Source of the DNA: Lachnospiraceae bacterium
Lineage (GTDB): Bacteria > Bacillota > Clostridia > Lachnospirales > Lachnospiraceae
Assembly: GCA_003489085.1 (NCBI GenBank)
Contig: DNJM01000066.1
Span: 974-9,565, forward strand
Length of the DNA: 8,592 bases
Direction of reading: 5' to 3'
The translations under genes and the position numbers were made by a program. Below are positions 1 to 6,213 of the stretch, piece by piece (position 1 is the stretch's first letter; each line of letters opens with the position of its first letter). Below the pieces are notes generated by a model. That model did no database searches, was not told where the DNA came from, and saw only the letters and a program-made list of their open reading frames with translations.

Positions 1-234
1 GTGATGGATCAGATCAGCGACAAGAAGAATAAAGAAGAAAACTGGGTGGAGGAGTTGTCGCTGCAGGCAGCCATGAATCACCTGAATCCAAGAGAACGCC
101 ATATCATCGAAATGCGGTTCTTCCAGGGGAAGACTCAGATGGAGGTGGCAGCGGAGATCAACATCTCGCAGGCACAGGTCAGCCGTCTGGAAAAAAATGC
201 ATTGAAAACAATGAAACAGTATCTGGCAGGATAA
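1..234 (+). CDS. sigG: RNA polymerase sporulation sigma factor sigma-G, C-terminal part (5' end outside window)
   Basis: Sigma-G directs RNA polymerase to late forespore genes during endospore formation. Only the last 77 codons are here. The frame is open from base 1, so the GTG-ATG at the left edge is taken as internal rather than as a start. The visible part is sigma region 4: a helix rich in NPRERHIIEMRFF, then the helix-turn-helix with FFQGKTQMEVA and ISQAQVSRLEK (about residues 40-68 of the fragment), which binds the -35 element. The QGKTQMEVA...ISQAQVSRLEK wording is typical of SigG; SigF usually has a more divergent version, so SigF is the less likely alternative. The stop is TAA at 232-234. 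In Clostridia, sigG usually follows spoIIGA and sigE; those genes would lie to the left but are not visible. No terminator separates it from the small ORF downstream. Confidence 0.95.
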   Translation: MMDQISDKKNKEENWVEELSLQAAMNHLNPRERHIIEMRFFQGKTQMEVAAEINISQAQVSRLEKNALKTMKQYLAG

Positions 235-251
235 GATATCATAAATATTAT

Positions 252-281
252 GCATAAGTCGGACAGGCCCCTCATATAATA
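252..281 (+). promoter_or_regulatory. Candidate sporulation-type (sigma-E or sigma-K like) promoter
   Basis: GCATA at 252-256 and CATATAATA at 273-281 are separated by 16 nt. The -10 matches the sigma-E form CATACAnT in 7 of 8 positions and the sigma-K form CATAnnnTA fully. The -35 ATA fits sigma-E better. TATAAT at 275-280 would also suit sigma-A, but no TTGACA-like -35 lies 17 nt upstream. A palindrome, CATAA-ATA-TTATG at 240-252, abuts the -35. Expected transcription start is about 287-290, which is very close to the ribosome binding site of the 36-codon ORF. Confidence 0.4.
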
Positions 282-296
282 AGAATAAAGGGGTTG

Positions 297-407
297 ATGG
301 AAGAGATGTGGTCGGAAAAAAGAAAAGGAATTTTGTTGAGAGTGGAAATCGCTGCAGTCATTTTGATCTGTATCGGGATACACACGGCAAGCGCAGTCAT
401 ATTTTAA
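297..407 (+). CDS. Candidate 36-residue single-pass membrane peptide, unknown function
   Basis: This short ORF begins at ATG 297, with AAAGGGG at 287-293 as a close-spaced ribosome binding site, and ends at TAA 405-407. An in-frame ATG at 306 (codon 4) is an alternative start with looser spacing. The product has a charged N-terminus (MEEMWSEKRKG) followed by a hydrophobic stretch from about residue 16 to the end, rich in Ile, Val, Ala and Leu. It reads as a cytoplasmic head with one transmembrane helix. I do not recognise a family. It lies 62 nt after sigG, behind a sporulation-type promoter, and its last codons overlap a Rho-independent terminator whose loop contains the stop codon. That overlap is unusual; either the peptide is real and compact, or this is an untranslated 3' region. 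Existence is uncertain. Confidence 0.42.
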   Translation: MEEMWSEKRKGILLRVEIAAVILICIGIHTASAVIF

Positions 408-427
408 TGGCGGCGCTTGTTTTTTTT
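388..427 (+). terminator. Rho-independent terminator after sigG and the small ORF
   Basis: CAAGCGC at 388-394 pairs perfectly with GCGCTTG at 413-419, with an 18-nt loop, followed by eight T (420-427). The loop is long but the stem is GC-rich and directly abuts the T-run. It would end transcripts from sigG and from the candidate small ORF before the next promoter at 454. Confidence 0.65.
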
Positions 428-453
428 GAGGAAACAATGATAAGATTCTTGCA

Positions 454-482
454 TTGACGCGTTTTGGCAAGTTGGCTATAAT
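454..482 (+). promoter_or_regulatory. Sigma-A promoter for the HAD phosphatase unit
   Basis: TTGACG at 454-459 and a perfect TATAAT at 477-482 have the optimal 17-nt spacer. The start of transcription would be near 489, giving a leader of about 32 nt before the ATG at 521. It follows the T-run terminator, so it starts a new transcription unit. Confidence 0.8.
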
Positions 483-520
483 AATAAAAGAAAATTAGTC
501 TGCAGGGAGAGTGACAGAAT

Positions 521-1171
521 ATGAAATGTTGTATTTTTGATCTGGACGGCACGTTGACGGATACACTGGATTCTTTGACATATTCAACGAATCAGACGCT
601 TAAGGAGCTGGGTATGGGATCCATCACACGGGAGCAGTGCAGGATGTTTGTCGGAAACGGCGCGAGAAATCAGATTAGCTGTGCTTTAAGAGCATGTGGA
701 GATACAGAGCTGGTTCATCTGGAAGAAGCAATGGAGATCTATCTGAGGATCTTTGCGGAGCACTGTACGGATTTTGTAGTGCCGTATGAGGGGATTCCGG
801 AGCTTTTGAAAGAATTAAAGAAAAATGGTGTAAAGCTTGCAGTGCATTCCAATAAGCCGCACCAGCAGGCAGTGAATGTAGTTCAGACAATATTTGGAGA
901 AGGAGTATTCGATCTGGTACAGGGGCAGCAGGATCCATATCCGAGAAAGCCGGATCCATATATGGCAGAGCAGATCATAAAGAGGCTTGGCTCTTCGGAA
1001 GAAGAGGCGACGTATGTAGGCGACTCAGAGGTGGATATCCATACAGGGCAGAATGCAGGCATTCAGACCGTGGGTGTAAACTGGGGATTCCGGGGAAAAG
1101 AGTTGCTGAAGGAAGCAGGAGCAAAAATTATGATTGACAGACCGCAGGAATTGCTGCATTATGTTTTATAA
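521..1171 (+). CDS. gph: HAD-superfamily phosphatase, phosphoglycolate phosphatase (Gph) type
   Basis: A haloacid dehalogenase-type hydrolase of 216 residues, the usual size for Gph/PGP-like cytosolic phosphatases that remove phosphate from phosphoglycolate or similar small sugar phosphates. All four HAD motifs are visible: motif I DLDGTLTD with nucleophile D7 and acid/base D9; motif II with S110 in VHSNKP; motif III with K143 in RKPDP; and motif IV GDSEVD at 167-172, whose acidic residues hold Mg2+. Residues about 15-85 form the alpha-helical cap typical of subfamily IA. GVNWGFRGKELL near the C-terminus is also typical of the family. The start at 521 is supported by AGGGAG at 504-509. It is first in a unit with the 88-residue gene 51 nt downstream, with no terminator between them. 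The substrate cannot be read from sequence; pyrophosphatase (PpaX-like) or another phosphatase activity is possible. Confidence 0.92.
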   Translation: MKCCIFDLDGTLTDTLDSLTYSTNQTLKELGMGSITREQCRMFVGNGARNQISCALRACGDTELVHLEEAMEIYLRIFAEHCTDFVVPYEGIPELLKELKKNGVKLAVHSNKPHQQAVNVVQTIFGEGVFDLVQGQQDPYPRKPDPYMAEQIIKRLGSSEEEATYVGDSEVDIHTGQNAGIQTVGVNWGFRGKELLKEAGAKIMIDRPQELLHYVL

Positions 1172-1222
1172 GAGAAACCTTATTCTTGGTGGTAAGCAGG
1201 AATACGGGCGTAAGGAGGGAAT

Positions 1223-1489
1223 ATGATGTACGAGTACGATGAAGAATGTCTCAGAACATTTTTAAAAAAGCAGAATCAGCTGTTTGATGAGCCAGTTGCA
1301 GAATCACTGGAAGAAGCAGAAGCATTTCTGGAAGACTGTATGGCTGTCGTAGTAGACTCTATTCAGGAAGTAAGAGAATACCTGGACGAGGCAGGAATGG
1401 ATGTTTCCGGTATGTCTGAAGAAGAGCTGGAAGAGACTTCCGAAGTATTTGCATTATCAGATGGCCGTTATCTGATTGTGGAGGGATAA
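1223..1489 (+). CDS. Small acidic protein of unknown function (88 aa)
   Basis: I do not recognise a named family. The product is 88 residues, strongly acidic (many Glu and Asp, for example SLEEAEAFLEDC and MSEEELEE), with no signal peptide or transmembrane segment, so it is probably a soluble cytosolic protein. It appears mostly helical, with a short C-terminal hydrophobic strand (GRYLIVEG) that resembles the end of a small alpha/beta fold. Two consecutive ATG codons (1223 and 1226) follow AAGGAGG at 1212-1218; spacing is 4 nt to the first and 7 nt to the second, so 1226 may be the real start. It probably shares the transcript of the HAD phosphatase and is followed by a strong terminator. Codon use resembles its neighbours. 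Reality as a gene is well supported by the ribosome binding site and placement; function is open. Confidence 0.85.
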   Translation: MMYEYDEECLRTFLKKQNQLFDEPVAESLEEAEAFLEDCMAVVVDSIQEVREYLDEAGMDVSGMSEEELEETSEVFALSDGRYLIVEG

Positions 1490-1548
1490 GGGTATATAGA
1501 CCGAAAAAAGGGCAGCAGAGTGAAAGCAGGCCCGATGACAGACAACAT

Positions 1549-1606
1549 AAAAACCTGACAGAACTGGAAATTTGAAAAGAAGAATTCCGGTTTCGTCAGG
1601 TTTTTT
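1549..1606. terminator. Long bidirectional Rho-independent terminator between convergent genes
   Basis: AACCTGACAGAACTGGAA (1552-1569) pairs with TTCCGGTTTCGTCAGGTT (1585-1602). This is an 18-position stem with one A.C mismatch and two G.T pairs around a 15-nt loop. Six T follow on the plus strand (1601-1606) and five A precede it (1549-1553), which become a T-run for minus-strand transcripts. It lies between the 88-residue gene (+) and the FMN_bind-like gene (-), so it can stop both. Confidence 0.9.
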
Positions 1607-1616
1607 CGGTTCGGGT

Positions 1617-2048
1617 TTATTTTTTTTGGGCTTTTTGAAGCGCCGTTTTTACAGCTTCCAGGATCACCTGAGAAGTATAGGGATTCTCTTCGGAATATTG
1701 AATATCTTCCAGTGACTGTTTCTGATAGATCTGATCTGCGATTTCTTCCAGAGCCGGCTGGATCAGGGGATACATGGTTGTTACCGTTTCATCCAGATTG
1801 ATAAAACGGATAGAATTGATATGGGATGCGTCTACTGTCACTTCCACCTCCAGATCGGTATTATTGAGAGTAATACTGGAGGTATACATACCAGGCATGT
1901 ATTTTTCGGTGTCAGAAGCCTCTTTTTTATGACCTGGCCCGAACATAAAGAGCAGAAGAAGAATCAGCAGAATCCCAAGGACAGCAAATACAGCGGTGTA
2001 AATGATCTCTTTCATATGCAATACGACAATCTTGGTTTTGGAACTCAT
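1617..2048 (-). CDS. Membrane-anchored FMN_bind-like domain protein without a flavin-attachment motif
   Basis: A 143-residue protein. Residues about 14-36 are a hydrophobic helix (TAVFAVLGILLILLLLFMF), giving a membrane anchor with the C-terminal domain probably outside the cell. Residues about 49-140 follow the FMN_bind pattern (family PF04205): YMPGMYTSSI, then LEVEVTVDASHINSIRFI, which corresponds to the usual 'G.Y.......vkVeVtvkdGkI..i.v', and YTSQVILEAVKTAL at the end, corresponding to 'YTSkAileAV..AL'. The [S/T]GAT sequence that carries covalent FMN in RnfG/NqrC-type proteins is replaced by EENP at 120-123. It may therefore bind no flavin or only bind it loosely; this is inference. The start is fixed by AGGAGG (minus strand, 2060-2055) 6 nt upstream. 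It is alone on the minus strand, converging on the phosphatase unit and diverging from pth. The family match is by eye and moderately sure. Confidence 0.83.
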   Translation of the reverse strand: MSSKTKIVVLHMKEIIYTAVFAVLGILLILLLLFMFGPGHKKEASDTEKYMPGMYTSSITLNNTDLEVEVTVDASHINSIRFINLDETVTTMYPLIQPALEEIADQIYQKQSLEDIQYSEENPYTSQVILEAVKTALQKAQKK

Positions 2049-2099
2049 AAAAGGCCTCCTATATCTTCCTGATAGTTTTTGAAAAGGGGTTGTTTGTAT

Positions 2100-2129
2100 T
2101 ACTATATGTGAAAATGTGGAAGTCTATTC
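2100..2129 (-). promoter_or_regulatory. Candidate sporulation-type promoter for the FMN_bind-like gene
   Basis: On the minus strand, GAATA (2129-2125) and CATATAGTA (2108-2100) are separated by 16 nt. The geometry is the same as at 252-281. The -10 matches CATAnnnTA fully and the sigma-E form CATACAnT in most positions; the -35 carries the ATA of sigma-E sites. Transcription would start near 2093 and give a leader of roughly 45 nt. No better sigma-A promoter was seen for this gene. Confidence 0.38.
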
Positions 2130-2159
2130 ATAAAAATGGGAAACAAAGGGATACGGTAT

Positions 2160-2189
2160 TTGACAGAGAAAACCGCTTCATGGTATTCT
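2160..2189 (+). promoter_or_regulatory. Sigma-A promoter for pth-mfd
   Basis: A perfect TTGACA at 2160-2165 is followed after 18 nt by TATTCT at 2184-2189, which matches TATAAT in 4 of 6 positions. A TGn extension (2181-2183) precedes the -10 and would compensate for the weaker hexamer. Transcription should start near 2196, giving a leader of about 47 nt before the pth ATG. Confidence 0.65.
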
Positions 2190-2242
2190 TAAACATTAGT
2201 GGACCATAAAATCAGATATGAAGATGAAGGAGCGGAAAAGAT

Positions 2243-2827
2243 ATGTTTATTATTGCTGGACTTGGAAATCCGGGAAAAGAATATGAGGGAACCAGGCATA
2301 ATGTTGGCTTCGATGTCATAGACAGGCTGGCAGATCAATATAATATATCCGTAGAAGAAAGAAAACACCGGGCCTTCTGCGGGAAGGGGATCATTGCAGG
2401 TCAGAAGGTTCTTCTGGTGAAGCCGCAGACCTATATGAACCTTAGTGGAGAAAGTATCCGAAGTGTGCTGGAGTATTATAAGGTGAATGAAACGCAGGAG
2501 TTTCTGGTTGTTTTTGATGATGTCAGTCTGGATGTAGGACAGATACGGATCCGGAAGAAAGGGAGTGCCGGGGGACATAATGGAATCAAGAATATTATTG
2601 CACAGACCGGCACGACGGAATTTCAGCGGATTAAGATTGGAGTCGGAGAAAAGCCGAAGCAGCATGATCTGGCTGACTATGTGCTTGGACATTTTTCCAG
2701 AGCAGAGCGTGAGCAGATGGAGGAAGGTTACGACCGGGCTGTGAAGGCTATTGAGCTGATGGTAAATGGCCAGGTGGATGAAGCAATGAATGAGTATAAT
2801 AAAAAGGTAAATCCAAAGGAGTCCTGA
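2243..2827 (+). CDS. pth: Peptidyl-tRNA hydrolase
   Basis: Cleaves the ester bond of peptidyl-tRNAs released early from ribosomes, recycling tRNA; a cytosolic, generally essential enzyme. The 194 residues match the usual family length. Signatures are present in order: GLGNPG with N9, TRHNVGF with catalytic H19, PQTYMNLSG with M65 and N66, FDDVSLDVG with D92, and GSAGGHNGIKNI with N113. These correspond to E. coli N10, H20, M67/N68, D93 and N114, so the active site is intact. The start at 2243 follows AAGGAG at 2227-2232. The gene is first in a pth-mfd unit; only one base separates its stop from the mfd ATG, which suggests translational coupling. In Bacillus subtilis the pair is separated by fin (a small sigma-F antagonist); there is no room for it here. 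Confidence 0.98.
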   Translation: MFIIAGLGNPGKEYEGTRHNVGFDVIDRLADQYNISVEERKHRAFCGKGIIAGQKVLLVKPQTYMNLSGESIRSVLEYYKVNETQEFLVVFDDVSLDVGQIRIRKKGSAGGHNGIKNIIAQTGTTEFQRIKIGVGEKPKQHDLADYVLGHFSRAEREQMEEGYDRAVKAIELMVNGQVDEAMNEYNKKVNPKES

Positions 2828-2828
2828 T

Positions 2829-5800
2829 ATGAAGGCATTGATCGGCCCGCTTACAGAACTGGCGGAATATGAGGAGATTTACAAAGAACGCAGGAAGGAG
2901 CCGGGAATGATCCTGCTGAGCGGATGTACCGGCTCCCAGAAGACACATATGATGTACGCATTTGGCGATGGCTGTCCTTATACGATTATCGCCTGCGCCA
3001 GTGAGTCAAAGGCGAAGGAAATCTATGAGGAATATCGATTCCTGTCGGAGGATGTGTATTATTACCCACCGAAGGATCTTTTGTTCTACCAGGCGGATAT
3101 ACGTGGAAAGGAACTGATCAGCCAACGGATGGAGGTCATCCAGGCCCGGATGGAGCGGGAGCGGATGACGGTGATTACCAGCTATGATGGCTTTATGGAT
3201 TCTCTGCTGCCTTTTGAGAAGCTGAAGGAACGGCAGATCCGGATTGCTGTTGGAGAAACGGTGGATCTGACAAAGCTGACAGGGGATCTGGTGTACTATG
3301 GCTACGACCGGGAAGTACAGATTGCAGGGCCGGGACAATTTGCCGTTCGGGGCGGGATTGTGGATGTTTATCCGCTTACCGAAGAGGTTCCGGTCCGGAT
3401 TGAATTCTGGGGAGATGAGGTGGATTCGATCCGTACTTTTGATGTAGAGAGCCAGCGCTCGATTGAAAACCTGGAGGAAATAATTTTATATCCGGCAACG
3501 GAATTCCCGGAGGAAACGGCAAAACGAGTCTCTTTTCTAAGCTATTTTGAAAAGGAAAAGACACTTTTATTTCTGGATGAGCCGGCCAGACTGCTGGAAA
3601 AGGGAAAAGCAGTAGAGGCGGAATTCGTACAGGCACAGGCAAATCGGTTCGAAAGCGGCTATGCGGTATCCGATGAAGAGATGAAGCTTTTTTCTACAGA
3701 AGAGGTTGCAAAGCTGATGAACAGATACAGCAGTATCGGATTTTCCCTTCTGGAAACCCGGAGTACGGAGTTCAGGGTACGCAGGACATTTACATTGACA
3801 ACGAAGGGGGTAAATCCTTATAACAGCAGCTTTGAGACCCTGACCAGGGATCTGAAGCGCCTGAAGAGACAGGAATACAGGGTGGTTCTGCTTTGCGGCT
3901 CCAGAACCAGAGCACAGCGTCTGGCAGAGGATCTGAGGGATTATAATCTGAGCAGCTTCTATAGCGAGGATCCGGAACAGGAAGTGGCGCCGGGCGAGAT
4001 TCTGGTTGCGTATGGACATGTGACGGAGGGGTATGAGTACCCACTTTTAAAATTCATGGTGATTTCTGAAACAGATATTTTCGGAAAGATCCGGAAGAAA
4101 AAGAAACGGAAGACGTATGATGGACAGCGGATCCAGAGCTTTTCTGAGCTGAAGGCAGGAGATTATGTCGTACATGAAACGCATGGACTTGGTATTTATC
4201 AGGGGATCGAGAAGATTGAAGTGGATAAGGTTTCGAAGGACTATATCAAGATCGCCTATGCCGGCGGCGGAAATCTCTATATTCCAGCTACCCAGCTGGA
4301 TCTGATCCAGAAATATGCCAGTGCAGATGCGAAGAAGCCAAAGTTAAACAAGCTTGGCGGCGCTGAATGGAAAAAGACCAAAACAAGAGTCCGCAGTGCG
4401 GTGCGGGAGATTGCGAAGGATCTGGTAGCTCTGTATGCAGCCCGGCAGAAGCAACAGGGGTATGTATACAGCCAGGATACGGTATGGCAGAGAGAGTTTG
4501 AAGAAATGTTTCCATTTGAGGAGACAGAGGATCAGCTTCAGGCGATTGAGGCTACGAAAAAGGATATGGAGAGCAATAAGATTATGGATCGGCTGATCTG
4601 TGGTGATGTAGGCTATGGAAAGACGGAAATCGCAATTCGGGCGGCCTTTAAGGCAGTACAGGACAGTAAGCAGGTAGTTTATCTGGTACCGACAACGATT
4701 CTGGCGCAGCAGCATTATAATACTTTCATGCAGCGGATGAAGGAATTCCCGGTGCGGGTGGATCTGCTCTGCCGATTTCGTACCAGTGCACAGCAGAAGA
4801 AGACGATTGAGGATACCAAAAAAGGGCTTGTGGATATTCTGATTGGAACACACAGACTTCTGAGTGAAGATATTGTTTATAAGGATCTGGGGCTTCTGAT
4901 CATTGATGAGGAGCAGCGCTTCGGTGTGCAGCACAAGGAGAAAATCAAGAAGCTGAAGGAAAATGTGGACGTGTTGACGTTGACGGCAACGCCGATTCCC
5001 CGGACACTGCATATGAGCCTGATCGGGATCCGGGATATGAGTATTCTGGAAGAAGCGCCGATGGACCGGATGCCGGTACAGACGTATGTGATGGAGTACA
5101 ATGAAGAAATGGTTCGGGAAGCAATCGAGCGGGAGATACAGCGGGGCGGACAGGTCTATTATGTCTACAACCGTGTGCAGGATATCGATGAGATTACGGA
5201 TCGCATCCGGAAGCTGGTACCGGATGCTGTGGTGGCATTTGCCCATGGGCAGATGCGGGAGCATCAGCTGGAACGGATCATGTTTGATTTCATCAATGGC
5301 GAAATTGATGTGTTGATTTCGACGACGATTATCGAGACCGGACTGGACATTTCCAATGCCAATACCATGATCATTCACGATGCGGATCGCTTCGGTCTTT
5401 CCCAGCTGTATCAGCTGCGGGGACGTGTAGGGCGTTCGAACCGGATGGCGTATGCATTTCTGCTGTACCGGAGAGATAAGCTTCTAAAAGAAGTGGCAGA
5501 GAAGAGGCTGGCTGCGATCCGGGAATTTACAGATCTGGGATCTGGTTTTAAGATCGCAATGCGGGATCTGGAGATCCGGGGCGCGGGTAATCTTCTGGGA
5601 GCAGAGCAGCATGGGCATATGGAAGCCGTCGGGTATGATCTGTATTGTAAAATGCTGAATGAAGCTGTGCGGCATCTGAAGGGAGAAACAGAAGAAGAGG
5701 AGAGCTTCGCAACGACGATAGACCTGGATGTGGATGCCTTTATTCCGTCTTCCTATATTGCAAATGAATTCCAGAAGCTGGATGTTTACAAGCGAATTGC

Positions 5801-6173
5801 CGGCATCGAGACCGAGGAGGAAATGGACGATATGCTGGAAGAGCTGATTGACCGGTTCGGAGATCCGCCGCGGAAGGTACAGCAGCTGCTGAAGATTGCC
5901 ATGCTGAAAGCACTGGCACATAGTGCGGACATTGTGGCAGTAGAGCAGAAGGGCGAGAAGTACAGGTTTACCATGTATGAAAAGGCCAAGGTAGATGTAC
6001 GACGGATTTCGGAACTTCTTGCATCATATAAAGGCGCTATGCAATTTAAAGCGGAGGCAGTTCCGTATTTTGAATATCAGAAGAAGGGGCGCAGCCAGAA
6101 GGAAAAGGATGAAAATGTCCTGGAACTTGTGAAAAATATTTTAAATGACATAAAATCATTGATCCTCCCCTAA
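2829..6173 (+). CDS. mfd: Transcription-repair coupling factor Mfd
   Basis: An ATP-driven DNA translocase that pushes RNA polymerase stalled at lesions off the template and recruits UvrA for nucleotide excision repair. It has 1114 residues, slightly shorter than the roughly 1150-1180 of E. coli and B. subtilis. The N-terminal UvrB-like module includes a P-loop remnant GCTGSQKT (32-39) and VRGGIVDVYP, the UvrA-contact region. The CarD-like RNA polymerase-interacting domain begins near residue 440 (ELKAGDYVVHETHGLGIYQG). The SF2 motor has Walker A GDVGYGKT (592-599), the DEEQ box (693-696), TATPIPRT (719-726) and motif VI QLRGRVGR (862-869). The C-terminal autoinhibitory domain follows. AAAGGAG at 2815-2821, inside the end of pth, is the ribosome binding site, 7 nt before the ATG. 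No frameshift or missing motor motif is seen. A promoter for the next gene overlaps its stop codon. Confidence 0.99.
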   Translation: MKALIGPLTELAEYEEIYKERRKEPGMILLSGCTGSQKTHMMYAFGDGCPYTIIACASESKAKEIYEEYRFLSEDVYYYPPKDLLFYQADIRGKELISQRMEVIQARMERERMTVITSYDGFMDSLLPFEKLKERQIRIAVGETVDLTKLTGDLVYYGYDREVQIAGPGQFAVRGGIVDVYPLTEEVPVRIEFWGDEVDSIRTFDVESQRSIENLEEIILYPATEFPEETAKRVSFLSYFEKEKTLLFLDEPARLLEKGKAVEAEFVQAQANRFESGYAVSDEEMKLFSTEEVAKLMNRYSSIGFSLLETRSTEFRVRRTFTLTTKGVNPYNSSFETLTRDLKRLKRQEYRVVLLCGSRTRAQRLAEDLRDYNLSSFYSEDPEQEVAPGEILVAYGHVTEGYEYPLLKFMVISETDIFGKIRKKKKRKTYDGQRIQSFSELKAGDYVVHETHGLGIYQGIEKIEVDKVSKDYIKIAYAGGGNLYIPATQLDLIQKYASADAKKPKLNKLGGAEWKKTKTRVRSAVREIAKDLVALYAARQKQQGYVYSQDTVWQREFEEMFPFEETEDQLQAIEATKKDMESNKIMDRLICGDVGYGKTEIAIRAAFKAVQDSKQVVYLVPTTILAQQHYNTFMQRMKEFPVRVDLLCRFRTSAQQKKTIEDTKKGLVDILIGTHRLLSEDIVYKDLGLLIIDEEQRFGVQHKEKIKKLKENVDVLTLTATPIPRTLHMSLIGIRDMSILEEAPMDRMPVQTYVMEYNEEMVREAIEREIQRGGQVYYVYNRVQDIDEITDRIRKLVPDAVVAFAHGQMREHQLERIMFDFINGEIDVLISTTIIETGLDISNANTMIIHDADRFGLSQLYQLRGRVGRSNRMAYAFLLYRRDKLLKEVAEKRLAAIREFTDLGSGFKIAMRDLEIRGAGNLLGAEQHGHMEAVGYDLYCKMLNEAVRHLKGETEEEESFATTIDLDVDAFIPSSYIANEFQKLDVYKRIAGIETEEEMDDMLEELIDRFGDPPRKVQQLLKIAMLKALAHSADIVAVEQKGEKYRFTMYEKAKVDVRRISELLASYKGAMQFKAEAVPYFEYQKKGRSQKEKDENVLELVKNILNDIKSLILP

Positions 6174-6187
6174 AAAGAGGATATAAT
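6159..6187 (+). promoter_or_regulatory. Sigma-A promoter overlapping the mfd stop, for the PrsA-like gene
   Basis: TTGATC at 6159-6164 (4 of 6 matches to TTGACA) and a perfect TATAAT at 6182-6187 have a 17-nt spacer. The mfd stop codon (6171-6173) lies inside the spacer. Transcription would start near 6194, about 33 nt before the chosen ATG. It lets the foldase-transporter pair be expressed independently of pth-mfd. Confidence 0.68.
6162..6182. repeat. Inverted repeat between -35 and -10 (possible operator or hairpin)
   Basis: ATCCTC (6162-6167) and GAGGAT (6177-6182) are perfect inverted arms around a 9-nt loop. They fill the promoter spacer almost exactly, touching the last bases of the -35 and the first of the -10. 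No T-run follows, so it is not a standard terminator for mfd. A regulator binding site is possible but unproven; a weak hairpin at the end of the mfd mRNA is the plain alternative. Confidence 0.4.
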
Positions 6188-6206
6188 AAAAAAATGACTA
6201 AGTACC

Positions 6207-6213
6207 AAGGAGG
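6207..6213 (+). promoter_or_regulatory. Ribosome binding site deciding the start of the PrsA-like gene
   Basis: AAGGAGG lies downstream of the in-frame ATG at 6194, so that ATG cannot use it. The next in-frame start is ATG 6227, and no GTG or TTG lies between. The spacing of 13 nt is longer than usual, but ATG 6227 opens directly onto a lipoprotein signal peptide. Confidence 0.75.

Noticed and set aside
931..961. Direct repeat GGATCCATAT, 21 nt apart, in gph
   Set aside because: The copies encode the two DPY triplets around the conserved RKPDP motif; this is best explained by similar codons rather than a DNA element.
2189..2692. 167-codon minus-strand frame over pth
   Set aside because: It is antisense to a complete, active-site-intact pth and has no recognisable protein features.
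4344..5378. 344-codon open frame on the minus strand inside mfd
   Set aside because: It is fully antisense to the conserved motor domains of mfd, has no recognisable domains and reads as low-complexity His/Ile/Leu-rich text typical of a shadow frame.
6162..6187. Hairpin as a Rho-independent terminator for mfd
   Set aside because: The stem is only 6 bp and is followed by an A-rich stretch, not a T-run; the promoter reading is stronger.
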